Origin: Nitrospinaceae bacterium
GTDB lineage: Bacteria > Nitrospinota_A > UBA7883 > JAJDBK01
Length of the DNA stretch: 55,109 nt
Direction: 5' to 3'
NCBI GenBank assembly: GCA_029261405.1
Contig: JAJDBK010000058.1
Coordinates: forward strand, 1-55,109
Shown here: piece after piece, positions 1-8,497 of the stretch
Layout of the letters: each line of letters begins with the position of its first letter
How positions within the stretch are numbered: the first letter of the stretch is position 1
Made by a program: the position numbers and the translations under genes
The notes under the pieces: generated by a model
What the model saw: only the letters and a program-made list of their open reading frames with translations
Databases searched by the model: none
What the model was told of the DNA's origin: nothing

Positions 1-107
1 ACTGGTGGATCGAATATTACAACACTCGCCGACCCCACTCTACGTTCGATGGGGCTACGCCGAATGAAGTGTATAATGGGCTTTGGAAAAAACCTTTGGC
101 GGCATGA
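1..107 (+). pseudogene. 3' end of IS3-family transposase (integrase core), cut by window edge
   Basis: The frame starting at base 3 reads WWIEYYNTRRPHSTF..., with its stop at 105-107. YNxxRPHSxxxxxTPxE is the hallmark C-terminus of the DDE integrase core of IS3-type transposases (OrfB). Only about 34 residues lie inside the window, so I cannot tell whether the upstream part is intact. No other IS3 copy of this type is seen here; the fragment near 39.4 kb has a different C-terminus. Confidence 0.85.
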
Positions 108-166
108 ACTTAACCACGGGTATCAACCTTAAATATGCCGCACAGATGTCCAGCAAATGGGGGCCA
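1..166 (+). mobile_element. right end of an IS3-family element (partial)
   Basis: The transposase tail is followed by about 60 non-coding bases. They include TGTCCAGCAAATGGGGGCCA at 147-166, which resembles the right terminal repeat of IS3-group elements (a TGTCCA...GGGG-type end finishing in CA). The left end lies outside the window, so the boundary is approximate and the target duplication cannot be tested. Confidence 0.55.
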
Positions 167-263
167 CCTCTAAACTTCCTGGCATTGAATAGTCAAACGG
201 CTCCGATCAGGGACTGACTATCGAGAGTGGTGATCGGTTCTTAACCTTCCGTAACAGACCGGA

Positions 264-350
264 GGCAGTGAGCGAAGCGAGCGCTACCGGAGCGAACGTA
301 ATCAGATCATCAGTTCCCAGCGGTAGTGGAACAGGCAGTGGCCCAGCCAC
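264..350. repeat. dispersed repeat, copy 1, abutting the pyk stop codon
   Basis: This 87-base segment aligns without gaps to 14385-14471; 63 of 87 positions are identical by hand count. The most conserved block is GCTACCGGAGCGA. The end next to the gene can form a 5-bp hairpin, GTGGC-CCA-GCCAC. The last base of the repeat is also the first plus-strand base of the minus-strand pyk stop codon (350-352). Upstream, at 203-237, CCGATCA and TGATCGG form a further weak inverted repeat. Confidence 0.7.
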
Positions 351-1771
351 TAGGGGATGGTTAGGACTTTTAGCATGTCGGTTGTTCCTGATTGTAGTGA
401 TGGGTAGCCTGATGTGAGGATTACCCGGTCGCCCGATTTTCCGAGTTTGTTTTCCACTATAAATTCGAGAGCCAGATCGGCGAGTTCGGTTGGTTTCTTT
501 TTCTCCTTCTCCAGTAGTGGTGCAACTCCCCAGAAGAGGGACATCTGTCTGTAGGTTTTTTCTTCGCTGGTAATCCCCACAATCGTAGCTTGAGGCCTGA
601 ACCGGGCGACTTTACGGGCTGTTTTGCCCGATTTGGATGTGACGACGATACAGGTGGCGGAAAGTTTTCTTGCCAGGTAGCAGGCCGCTTTGGTTATGGA
701 CGATCCTATGAGGCTCAAGGCGGCTGAATCGGGTTCTTTGAGCAGTAGTTTGGAGTTGATATGCGGTTCGGTGGCTTTTGCGATCTGGTGAAGTGTCCTT
801 ACAGCTTCCACCGGGTATGATCCGATGGCGGTCTCCTCGGACAACATAACGGCGCCGGTCCCGTCGAGGATGGCGTTAGCCGTATCGGTGGCCTCGGCCC
901 TTGTGGGGCGAGGATTGTCGATCATCGACCGGAGCATCTGTGTGGCTGTGATTACAGGTTTGGCGGCGCGGCGCGCGGCGGCGATTATTTTCTTTTGCAT
1001 TATCGGAAGCTCTTCGAACGGCATCTCCACACCGAGATCACCCCGGGCGACCATCAGACCATCGACAAACGCTAGTATCTCGTCAAGTTTATCTATCGCC
1101 TCAGGTTTCTCCACTTTGGCAAGAAGCAAAGGGGGATGGTCCATTTTCGTGAGTATCTCCATAATCGGAACCAGGTCTTCGACGCTCCTGACAAACGACA
1201 TGGCGACAAAATCGATACCTTCGTTCAGGCCGAATTCGAGGTCCCTTCTATCCTTATCGGTAAACGACGGAATGCGAAGTTTGGTTAGCGGCAGATTTAA
1301 TCCTTTATGGGATGAAATCTCACCTTCATTCAGCACGGTGCAATATAATCTGCCCAATTCGATCTTATCGACCCGAAGTTCCACCAGACCATCGGCCAGC
1401 AATATCCGGGCGCCGGGGGAGAGATCTTCCGCGATATGCGCGTATTGGACCGGGATGATACCGTCCTCCGCTTTATCCCCTGCTTGAAGAACGACATTTT
1501 GACCATGATTAAGTTTTAATACAGCCTGATTTAATTCTCCCAGCCTGATTTTCGGGCCGCTTAAGTCGAGCAGGATCCCGACCTGTCTACCCGCTTCCTT
1601 ACTGGCTGACCTGATTAATTCCAGAATTTTTTTATGGTTCTCGTGCGATCCGTGGGAAAAGTTTAGCCGAGCGACATCCATGCCGGCGTTTATCATTTTT
1701 ACCAACGTTTCACGGTTGGCGGAAGCCGGACCGATTGTGCAGATAATCTTTGTGCTTCTATATGCTTTCAT
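350..1771 (-). CDS. pyk: pyruvate kinase
   Basis: Catalyses phosphoenolpyruvate + ADP to pyruvate + ATP, the last step of glycolysis, in the cytoplasm. At 473 residues it has normal family length. Visible hallmarks are RLNFSHGSHENH (about 35-46), catalytic KVEKPEAID (K219, E221), VARGDLGVEMP (metal-binding region around D245) and the MLRSMIDNPRPTRAEA motif, followed by the C-terminal regulatory domain. The start ATG follows an AAGGAAAT ribosome binding site. It is last in a minus-strand run with marC and lipA, 38 bp after marC. Its stop codon touches a dispersed repeat that could act as a 3' end structure. Confidence 0.97.
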   Translation of the reverse strand: MKAYRSTKIICTIGPASANRETLVKMINAGMDVARLNFSHGSHENHKKILELIRSASKEAGRQVGILLDLSGPKIRLGELNQAVLKLNHGQNVVLQAGDKAEDGIIPVQYAHIAEDLSPGARILLADGLVELRVDKIELGRLYCTVLNEGEISSHKGLNLPLTKLRIPSFTDKDRRDLEFGLNEGIDFVAMSFVRSVEDLVPIMEILTKMDHPPLLLAKVEKPEAIDKLDEILAFVDGLMVARGDLGVEMPFEELPIMQKKIIAAARRAAKPVITATQMLRSMIDNPRPTRAEATDTANAILDGTGAVMLSEETAIGSYPVEAVRTLHQIAKATEPHINSKLLLKEPDSAALSLIGSSITKAACYLARKLSATCIVVTSKSGKTARKVARFRPQATIVGITSEEKTYRQMSLFWGVAPLLEKEKKKPTELADLALEFIVENKLGKSGDRVILTSGYPSLQSGTTDMLKVLTIP

Positions 1772-1809
1772 TTTCTGTAAATTTCCTTGTAATTATCGTC
1801 GGCGAAAAA

Positions 1810-2445
1810 TTATGGCGTTTGTATAAAGTATCCGTCGATGCCGGACAGGATAAATTCCACCCCCATGGCCATCAGTATAAGCCCCATTGCCCGAACAAGT
1901 ACCCTTACTCCGGTTTCGCCGAGCAACTTTGTCAGCGTCGAGCAGTTTTTCAATATAAGGTATGTCAGGTATATCGACGCTGTGACCGCCATGATGAGCA
2001 TAACCCACATGCCTATGTTATCTGATTTGTTTGCGCAGATCGAAACCGTGGTTATGGCCGCTGGTCCCGCCATTATCGGAATGGCAAGGGGTATGATAGC
2101 GATATCCTCTTTCTTCTCACCTTCTTCTTGTTCAGGTCTTGTGCTTCTATAAGTAAGCGATTGCCCCTCCAGCATCCTGAACGCAACCTGGAGAAGAATC
2201 AGGCCGCCTGCGATGAGCAACGCATGGATCGAAACACCGAACAACGCGAAAATATATCCACCGACAAAAGTGAAGAAGAGAAGAATCAGGAGTGAAGCTC
2301 TCGATGCGCGATACGCCTGACTTGCTCTGCTCTCTTCGGTGTCGTCGTGGGTGAGCGCCAGCATGGTGACCGCCGCTCCGAAAGGATCAAGGACCGAAAA
2401 GAGGGTAATGAAACAGCTCACAAAAAAAAGGCCAAGCTCAAGCAT
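1810..2445 (-). CDS. MarC/YhgN family integral membrane protein
   Basis: The 211-residue protein has about six hydrophobic helices. The N-terminus [23 protein letters not shown] and the block [18 protein letters not shown] are typical of the MarC (UPF0056) family, whose biochemical role is not established; it is not a proven antibiotic exporter. The reading frame is open further upstream, to 2544, but that part overlaps lipA and has no membrane character. The ATG at 2445 puts the first helix at the N-terminus and gives an 8-bp overlap with the lipA end, so I chose it. It lies between lipA and pyk. Confidence 0.88.
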   Translation of the reverse strand: MLELGLFFVSCFITLFSVLDPFGAAVTMLALTHDDTEESRASQAYRASRASLLILLFFTFVGGYIFALFGVSIHALLIAGGLILLQVAFRMLEGQSLTYRSTRPEQEEGEKKEDIAIIPLAIPIMAGPAAITTVSICANKSDNIGMWVMLIMAVTASIYLTYLILKNCSTLTKLLGETGVRVLVRAMGLILMAMGVEFILSGIDGYFIQTP

Positions 2446-3313
2446 GACTACGTTCCCTCTTTGCATTCTCGCCGAACAGTTCTCCCGCATGGTAGGAGGA
2501 TCGCACATAGGGTCCTGCGTTAACCACTGTAAAGCCGAGAGCAAGCCCTTTCTCCTTTAACGAGTCGAAGGTTTCGGGGGGAACATACTCGGTCACCTCA
2601 AGGCTCTTGCGATCGGGTTGAAGGTATTGGCCGATGGTAACGATATCGCAACCGACTGAGCGCAGGTCGTTCATTACGGCGAGAACCTCATCAATCCGCT
2701 CTCCGAATCCTAGCATCAACCCGCTTTTGGTTTTCATATCCGCGCCAGATTTTTTTTTCACCTGTTCGAGAAGGTTAAGTGATCGTCTGTAACTTGCCTG
2801 GGGCCGAACTTTTCTATAAAGTGAAGGTACGGTTTCTATATTGTGATTAAAACAGTCGGGTTCGGCGTCTATTACCGTGTCGATAGAATTATCAACGCCC
2901 TGAAAATCGGGGGTCAGGACTTCTATGGTCGAATCGGGGAGTCGGGCACGAAGGGCCTTTATAGTCTGCGCAAAAACCCCTGCGCCACCGTCGGGAAGAT
3001 CGTCCCGGGTGACCGATGTTATAACCACATGGGAAAGTTTCATCAGAAACGCCGTTTCAGCCACTCTTTCCGGCTCTTCAGGGTCGATACCGACTGTGGC
3101 TCCACGCTCCACTGCGCAAAACCGGCACGCCCTGGAACATAACTCGCCAAGAATCATGAAGGTCGCCACCCCGGCGGAATAACACTCACCCAGGTTCGGG
3201 CATCGGGCGGATTTGCAGACGGTGTTAAGACCCCCTGTGTCTATAAGGTTGCGGACCGCAAAAGTTTCTTTCGAGAAGCCAACGCGTTTTTGCAACCAGG
3301 GCGGTTTTCTCAT
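2438..3313 (-). CDS. lipA: lipoyl synthase (radical SAM)
   Basis: Inserts two sulfurs into protein-bound octanoyl groups to make lipoate for 2-oxoacid dehydrogenases and the glycine cleavage system. Both iron-sulfur motifs are present: the auxiliary-cluster CX4CX5C (C33, C38, C44) and the radical SAM CX3CX2C (C59, C63, C66). The C-terminal signature RSSYHAGE closes the protein. At 291 residues it has usual length. The ATG shares ATGA with the stop of the small membrane protein upstream, and the 3' end overlaps marC by 8 bp, so the genes are probably translationally coupled. No lipB is nearby. Confidence 0.97.
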   Translation of the reverse strand: MRKPPWLQKRVGFSKETFAVRNLIDTGGLNTVCKSARCPNLGECYSAGVATFMILGELCSRACRFCAVERGATVGIDPEEPERVAETAFLMKLSHVVITSVTRDDLPDGGAGVFAQTIKALRARLPDSTIEVLTPDFQGVDNSIDTVIDAEPDCFNHNIETVPSLYRKVRPQASYRRSLNLLEQVKKKSGADMKTKSGLMLGFGERIDEVLAVMNDLRSVGCDIVTIGQYLQPDRKSLEVTEYVPPETFDSLKEKGLALGFTVVNAGPYVRSSYHAGELFGENAKRERSHA

Positions 3314-3558
3314 CCAACAGCCTCAGTCCTCTCCAACGCTCCTAACAACACAAGCAGGATGTAGATCGATATTGCCAACGCCACAAATACATAGATCGCA
3401 CAACCCGCTATGGTCAACACCCGGAAACCTTTTTTCGGGTCGGGCGCCAACCTTTTTAAAAAATTATCGAAGTGGTCTCCGAATAACGCATACAGGACGC
3501 TCAACACTATCCCTACGGTTATCGAGACCCATAATGATGATATCGGCTCGCCGTTCAT
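3310..3558 (-). CDS. small two-helix membrane protein, unknown function
   Basis: I do not recognise this 82-residue protein. It has two hydrophobic helices (about 8-26 and 46-72) separated by a charged loop, [12 protein letters not shown]. The stop overlaps the lipA start in an ATGA, and the gene begins 9 bp after the cytochrome stop, so it sits tightly inside an operon and is probably real. The context gives no specific role. A helper or anchor for the preceding five-heme cytochrome is possible but is inference only. Confidence 0.7.
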   Translation of the reverse strand: MNGEPISSLWVSITVGIVLSVLYALFGDHFDNFLKRLAPDPKKGFRVLTIAGCAIYVFVALAISIYILLVLLGALERTEAVG

Positions 3559-3567
3559 CTTATCGGC

Positions 3568-4749
3568 TCATCCCGATGGCGCAACGACCACCTCTTTTTC
3601 AAAGAGTGTGTGCAGTACCGGCTCTTCATTTTCGTATCCAATTTTTACGCGCCTGTTTTCATGGAGCAGTCCATATCTTACAACAACGGAGAGGAGATAC
3701 TCACTCTTCCCTGTGGGGGCCGGAAAACTGAAATAATAATCCGCGCTCTCTTTAAACTTCAGGCGGGTATCCCAAATGTCGATGATGAACGGTCGCCAGA
3801 TCATCACCCTGTGGATGTAATTTTTCGATTCTTTCACAATTTGCCCGGCGCCATCCTTCAGAAGGAATGAAATTTCGAGCAGTCTGTCGGGAGAGCCGGT
3901 GGGAACTTTATGTTCCGAGCCTCTGTTTGTAATTCTCAGTTGAAATTTCTTCTCCGCGCTGACCGGGTCGCTCCGGTCGTCAAGCTCTATGGTCAATGCT
4001 CTTTTTACCATTTTATTGTCGTGACCACCTCGCCAGTAGTGCCTGCTCCCTCTCCTGACGGGGCCACCCTCCACGAGTTCCCTTTCGATCTTTTCCATAT
4101 GGCATTTTGCGCAATTGACAGTGTCGGAGCTATCGAAAACCTCATTGACCGTGCCACAAAGCGAAGCGCCCTGGAATATTTCGGATCTGTCGGGTGGCAC
4201 ATTATGACACGGGTCACAGACACTTTCACCGTCGGTCAACCGGTCATCTTTTTTGCTGGGATGCGCGTCGGTCTTTACACCGTAAGGACCGAGGATGACT
4301 CCATCCTTGATATGACATACTGCGCAAGTGATCCCTTCATCTTGTAGCTCCCGGCTGAATTTCGGGTTCGGAACCGTGACCGGTTCAAATTTATCCTTGT
4401 CCCGGTGGCCTGTAACCAGCCTCCTCTGCTGATTTTCCAACGGGGTGTGGCAATTCAGGCAGACCGGTTGCCCGCCATCGTACTGAAAATCCTTCTGGAA
4501 ATATGGATCAGTCCACGCTTTTGCGTGCATACTCGATTTCCACTCGTCGTAGATCACACGGTGGCAGGAGCCGCACACTTCGGCGCTTATACCTGAAAGC
4601 CCATCGGGGGTTTTTACCGACATCGGTTTTTCCAGCCATTTTGTGACGGTGAAAAATCGCATTTCACGGGTGAACCGGTACCCCAGGAAAAGGGTGATCA
4701 CCACCAAAATGGTGATTACGACCGTTCGGGGCAGTCCGCTATTTGACAT
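3568..4749 (-). CDS. membrane-anchored pentaheme c-type cytochrome
   Basis: The 393-residue protein has an uncleaved-looking N-terminal helix (about 8-24) and five CXXCH heme motifs: C59-H63, C97-H101, C142-H146, C178-H182 and C213-H217. Heme spacing and motifs such as CHxxxYDEWKSSMHA resemble the cytochrome c554 / multiheme family that carries electrons in the periplasm. The C-terminal 170 residues have no CXXCH and look beta-rich (LTIELDDRSDPVSAEKKF, ITNRGSEHKVPTG), perhaps a partner-binding domain. The electron donor and acceptor cannot be read from the neighbours (lipA, marC, pyk). The start codon overlaps the -35 region of the divergent tRNA promoter. Confidence 0.88.
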   Translation of the reverse strand: MSNSGLPRTVVITILVVITLFLGYRFTREMRFFTVTKWLEKPMSVKTPDGLSGISAEVCGSCHRVIYDEWKSSMHAKAWTDPYFQKDFQYDGGQPVCLNCHTPLENQQRRLVTGHRDKDKFEPVTVPNPKFSRELQDEGITCAVCHIKDGVILGPYGVKTDAHPSKKDDRLTDGESVCDPCHNVPPDRSEIFQGASLCGTVNEVFDSSDTVNCAKCHMEKIERELVEGGPVRRGSRHYWRGGHDNKMVKRALTIELDDRSDPVSAEKKFQLRITNRGSEHKVPTGSPDRLLEISFLLKDGAGQIVKESKNYIHRVMIWRPFIIDIWDTRLKFKESADYYFSFPAPTGKSEYLLSVVVRYGLLHENRRVKIGYENEEPVLHTLFEKEVVVAPSG

Positions 4750-4770
4750 TTGTCTCCAATGGGGTAAAAT
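4743..4770 (+). promoter_or_regulatory. promoter of tRNA-Gly
   Basis: TTGACA (4743-4748), a 16-base spacer and TAAAAT (4765-4770) form a near-consensus sigma-70 promoter. It ends 25 bases before the tRNA. The -35 box overlaps the start codon of the divergent cytochrome gene. Confidence 0.7.
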
Positions 4771-4795
4771 ATTCGCTTCGATTGAATCGCGTAAT

Positions 4796-4870
4796 GCGGG
4801 TGTAACTCAGTGGTAGAGTACAACCTTGCCAAGGTTGGAGTCGTGGGTTCGAATCCCATCACCCGCTCCA
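4796..4870 (+). tRNA. tRNA-Gly(GCC)
   Basis: Full cloverleaf of 75 bases including an encoded CCA (4868-4870). Acceptor strand GCGGGTG pairs with CACCCGC, the D-arm contains ACTCAGTGGTAGAGT, the anticodon loop TTGCCAA gives anticodon GCC, and the T-arm is GTGGGTTCGAATCCCAT. The variable loop is short, as expected for glycine tRNA. It stands alone between two minus-strand operons. Confidence 0.97.
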
Positions 4871-4878
4871 TCCCCCCC

Positions 4879-5994
4879 TTAGAATCCTGTACGGCTACCG
4901 AGCGCCACGGGAGCCTTGGAACCTGTAACGGATAAGAGGTTCAGGCGCTCCCCTTTTTCCGAATAGTAGGCCAGGAGAGCCATCAAAGCCCCCTCCACAG
5001 CCTGAGCGGGGAAACCTGCGTTATCCGAAGTTATCACCTCTATTGCAGGGCCGGTCAGATCATCTATCCGGTTCAGCAAATAACGGTTTTTCGAGCCGCC
5101 TCCGCAGATTACCACTCTGCCCCCCTCATTTCTATCCTTGAAAAGCCTGTTGGCTTCCTTGACAATAGTGACGGCGGTAAGTTCTGTCAAGGTCGCAACC
5201 GTGTCAGCGTTATATTTATAACCTTGAGAATCAAGCCTGAACCGGGCGCCAAAAACCTCCCGACCAGTCGATTTAGGTGGACGTTTCCTGAAATATGGGT
5301 GGGACAGAAATTCTTTTAACAAACTATCGTCCACTTTCCCTGATGAGGCGATTTCCCCTCCTCTATCGTATGCGCCTTTCCCCATAGCGCCGACCGCATG
5401 GTCGATAAGCATGTTTCCGGGGCCGGTGTCGTAGGCCACGATACCATCCAGAGTTTCCGCGCCCGCCGGAATAGAGGTGATGTTGGCTATGCCACCAATA
5501 TTAACCACGGCGACATTCTTTTTCTTATCGCCGAAAAGTGGCAGATGAATCACCGGGGCGAGGGGCGCGCCCTCCCCCCCTTTTGCCATGTCAGCGGAGC
5601 GGAAATCGCTCCATACGCAGGCGCCGGTCCTTTCGGCGATTATGGCCGGATCGCCTATCTGCAATGTTCTTTTTTTCCGGGGAAGATGGTGGATTGTCTG
5701 TCCGTGGGAACCGATCAGATCGATCCGTTTTTCCTGCATGGATTGTGAGCGAAGCAGTTTATTGACCGCCTTGGCAAAAAATTCTCCGATCACTCCGTCA
5801 AGTTCGCAGACCTCCCCGGTCGATCCATTCTCACCACTGACACGCAAAAGCCGTTCTTTAAGTCTCCCCGGATAAGATAGAAAGGCGGTGGCAAGCGGGT
5901 TGATCTCTATTCTTCCCCGAACCTTGTTTATTTCACACGCGACAGCGTCCACACCATCGAGGGAAGTGCCGGACATCAGCCCCACTATTATCAA
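4879..5994 (-). CDS. anmK: anhydro-N-acetylmuramic acid kinase
   Basis: Phosphorylates and opens 1,6-anhydro-MurNAc released by lytic transglycosylases, giving MurNAc-6-P for peptidoglycan recycling. The family signature GLMSGTSLDGVDA is at residues 5-17, followed by GSHGQTIHHLP, WSDFRSADMAKGGEGAPLAP (catalytic Asp region) and the ATP-binding VVNIGGIANIT and YDTGPGNMLID. At 371 residues it has normal family length. Its start overlaps the M20 hydrolase stop by four bases (ATGA). Other recycling genes (murQ, nagZ) are not in the window. Confidence 0.96.
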   Translation of the reverse strand: MIIVGLMSGTSLDGVDAVACEINKVRGRIEINPLATAFLSYPGRLKERLLRVSGENGSTGEVCELDGVIGEFFAKAVNKLLRSQSMQEKRIDLIGSHGQTIHHLPRKKRTLQIGDPAIIAERTGACVWSDFRSADMAKGGEGAPLAPVIHLPLFGDKKKNVAVVNIGGIANITSIPAGAETLDGIVAYDTGPGNMLIDHAVGAMGKGAYDRGGEIASSGKVDDSLLKEFLSHPYFRKRPPKSTGREVFGARFRLDSQGYKYNADTVATLTELTAVTIVKEANRLFKDRNEGGRVVICGGGSKNRYLLNRIDDLTGPAIEVITSDNAGFPAQAVEGALMALLAYYSEKGERLNLLSVTGSKAPVALGSRTGF

Positions 5995-7169
5995 TCGGCA
6001 AAACTTTTTTTTACACGGACCATCAACTTTGCGTCTGTCAACAGGTCGTAAACCGTCATTGCCATAGCCTTGGTCATGCCGATCATCCCCTTTTCACCCT
6101 TTTCGCTCATAACAGCTTTAAGGAAATCGCGGGAGTGATTCACCTCATGAGGGCCTCCGATAGCGTATTCAGGGTGGAGTGTAGGAACCACCTGAGAAAG
6201 ATTACCGATGTCGGATGAGCCGATCTCTTCGGTTTCGCTGAAATTTCCCTCCGTTATGCCGAGCGTGGCAATGTTTTCCCTGAACGCCTCCCCCATTACA
6301 CGGTTCGGATAGAGGGGTAGATAAGTCAGCCCTTTGGTGGCGACCTTGAGTTTGCACCCTGTGGATTTTGCGGCGCCTCTGGCGGCGTTGATAACCTTTT
6401 CTTTCAACTCTTCAAAATAATCGACATGCAACGCCCGTATGTAGAACCGAAGCACAGCTTTTTCAGGGATGATATTAGGCGCCTCACCGCCGTGGGTAAA
6501 GATACCATGGACCCTGGCTTCATCTTTCATCTGCTGTCGCAGGCACGATACCGCATTATAAAAGAGGACTCCCGCGTCCAGAGCGTTAACCCCTCTGTCC
6601 GGGAACGCCGCCGCATGAGCGGCTTTGCCGGTAAAGGTGAACTCGATGTCTGTGATGGCGTACATCCTGGCCACCACCCTTGTTTTGTTGGAAGGATGCA
6701 CCATGATGGCGGCGTCCACATCGTTAAATACACCCGATTTAATCATCTTTATCTTGCCACCGCCCCCCTCTTCGGCGGGGGTTCCGATAACGGTTATCGT
6801 ACCGGGATGGCCTCTGAACGCATTTTTTAACGCCACTGCGGCGATGCAAGAAGAGGCGGCTATCATGCTGTGCCCACATGCGTGTCCGATTTCCGGCAAG
6901 GCGTCGTACTCGGCGATAATGGCAATGTTCGGGCCTTTTCGTCTACCTCTGCTCACTGCGGTAAAAGCTGTCTTCAGTTTCGAGGTTTTAAGCGTCACGC
7001 TGTAACCGTTCTTCTCCAGATACCCGCTGGTCAGTTCGGTGGCAAACACCTCTTCGTAACAAAGCTCCGGATTCTCAAAAAGCTCCCGGTTGATTTGACG
7101 CATGTCGGGGAGAAGGCGGTCCACCTCGTTTGCGATACTGTTTTTGATCTCCATGGCGTTCTTTGCCAT
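5991..7169 (-). CDS. M20-family amidohydrolase / peptidase (AbgB-like)
   Basis: Metal-dependent amide hydrolase of the M20D type, related to aminobenzoyl-glutamate hydrolase subunit B and other N-acyl amino acid hydrolases. Visible features are IAEYDALPEIGHACGHS (metal-ligand His), GTPAEEGGGGK (catalytic Glu), the lid-domain block FTFTGKAAHAAAFPD and the C-terminal GPHEVNHSRDF. I place the start at the ATG whose A overlaps the upstream TGA (7169), giving 392 residues. A longer frame to 7229 would lie inside the HPr-fusion gene. It precedes anmK with a 4-bp overlap, so a cell-wall or dipeptide scavenging role is possible, but the substrate is unknown. Confidence 0.9.
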   Translation of the reverse strand: MAKNAMEIKNSIANEVDRLLPDMRQINRELFENPELCYEEVFATELTSGYLEKNGYSVTLKTSKLKTAFTAVSRGRRKGPNIAIIAEYDALPEIGHACGHSMIAASSCIAAVALKNAFRGHPGTITVIGTPAEEGGGGKIKMIKSGVFNDVDAAIMVHPSNKTRVVARMYAITDIEFTFTGKAAHAAAFPDRGVNALDAGVLFYNAVSCLRQQMKDEARVHGIFTHGGEAPNIIPEKAVLRFYIRALHVDYFEELKEKVINAARGAAKSTGCKLKVATKGLTYLPLYPNRVMGEAFRENIATLGITEGNFSETEEIGSSDIGNLSQVVPTLHPEYAIGGPHEVNHSRDFLKAVMSEKGEKGMIGMTKAMAMTVYDLLTDAKLMVRVKKSFAD

Positions 7170-8479
7170 CAGAGGTTTCTGCTTATTCTGAGGTATCTCA
7201 ACTCTCGTGGCACCTCCTGGTCTTCGCAATAGTTATGCTCCGAAAGAATGGCTATATCAGCCAAAACCCTGTCGTCCCCTTCAAAGACCACATGCGTCGC
7301 CCCGGAGTCGGCCAGGGCGCCACCCGCCTCCATCATTGAAAGCACAGACCGGCAGTCGTACCGCTCACCTTCGGCCACCATGAAGACATCGGTGCCATGC
7401 TCCTGAACTATCAGCGAAACGTAGGTGGAGGGTCTGGCGTGCATACCTTGCGGTTGCGGCAGGGGAAGTTTCATCGCCACCGGGTTGACGAAAGAGGAGA
7501 GAATCCGCTCAGCCGCGGTATTTCCTTCCACCAGGAAACGTCCGCAGAATTTCAGACCATAACCGACTATACATTCGTAAAGTTTTGCGTCGTCTACCAG
7601 TTCCGATATCCGGTCCTTGGCCTCCGATTGCCTCAAAGAACTCTCGTGTCGTTCGTAAAAATGGGTGAGCCACTGCAACGATTCAAAAAGGTGCATCGGA
7701 ATCGCCGTCAGACCGCGCAACTGGCGGGTGTGCGGGTTCTCCTTTTCGATATCCCCACCCCTGATATAGGAGTCGTATTCGCTCTGGATGTTGTGCAACA
7801 GACTCTCCACCTGAGCCATCATGGTTTCATTTATTACACACGGCACAAGTTCGGTCATGGTGGTGGCCTTCAGCTTTCCTTGCAACTTGTTCTGCCGGAA
7901 ATTTTTAAAAATACGCCGGTAAGACTGGGCGACGGAGATAAGCCTCTCCTCCTCTGCGGAAGTTGCGCTCCCTTCTATGGTATAGGGAAGCTGGGGAGTG
8001 ACCGTCATGCTCCATTTTTTGGTCGGGTCCTCAGAAAACTCCGCCTCAATTCCCTCAAATCCCGCCTCCTTTAAAAGCTCTTCGTAAAAATTTATCAATA
8101 CCGAAGCGAAATAATCGAGGGTTTCGTGAGTCTTCCGTGTGAACGATTTACGCAAGAAATCGTTCTCCGCCCCCAGGTACTCCGGGTAACGATCAAGAAT
8201 ATGGAATAGATGGAACCCCGCCATGGCAAAGTTCCGGACACACGCCACAAGCTCAACGAAATAGAGCCAGGAGAGGTTGCCTCTGGCGCCATGGTCGTCG
8301 AGAAACTCCTCCAGTTTTTCCGCCTCCTGCAATAGCGTGAAATAGAAGAGGCGGTTGACCGGGCTGTCGTTTCGCTTTAGCACAGACAGAACGGAGATAA
8401 TATCCCTCGACTTCTCTTTCACCAGAGGCAGGAATTCATTCTCACTGATAATCGGTGTGAGGGATGGCGCATAACCCAT
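7169..8479 (-). CDS. unknown helical protein fused to a C-terminal HPr-like phosphocarrier domain
   Basis: Residues about 335-425 look like HPr of the phosphotransferase system. QGMHARPSTYVSLIVQ carries the phospho-acceptor histidine (H347), and RSVLSMMEAGG has a serine (S378) at the place of the regulatory Ser46. The N-terminal 330 residues are mostly predicted helix, with no membrane segment and no motif I know. Stand-alone HPr is 85-90 residues, so this is a fusion. No EI, EII or HPr kinase gene is in the window. The stop overlaps the M20 gene and the MCE gene lies 18 bp upstream in the same operon. It may be a regulatory phospho-sensor rather than a sugar-transport carrier. Confidence 0.8.
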   Translation of the reverse strand: MGYAPSLTPIISENEFLPLVKEKSRDIISVLSVLKRNDSPVNRLFYFTLLQEAEKLEEFLDDHGARGNLSWLYFVELVACVRNFAMAGFHLFHILDRYPEYLGAENDFLRKSFTRKTHETLDYFASVLINFYEELLKEAGFEGIEAEFSEDPTKKWSMTVTPQLPYTIEGSATSAEEERLISVAQSYRRIFKNFRQNKLQGKLKATTMTELVPCVINETMMAQVESLLHNIQSEYDSYIRGGDIEKENPHTRQLRGLTAIPMHLFESLQWLTHFYERHESSLRQSEAKDRISELVDDAKLYECIVGYGLKFCGRFLVEGNTAAERILSSFVNPVAMKLPLPQPQGMHARPSTYVSLIVQEHGTDVFMVAEGERYDCRSVLSMMEAGGALADSGATHVVFEGDDRVLADIAILSEHNYCEDQEVPRELRYLRISRNL

Positions 8480-8497
8480 TAGCGACCCTTATTCATA

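Noticed and set aside
825-1487. Long plus-strand open frame (220 codons) opposite pyk
   Set aside because: Lies wholly inside pyk on the other strand, Ser/Arg/Ile-rich with no domain pattern; pyk is certain.
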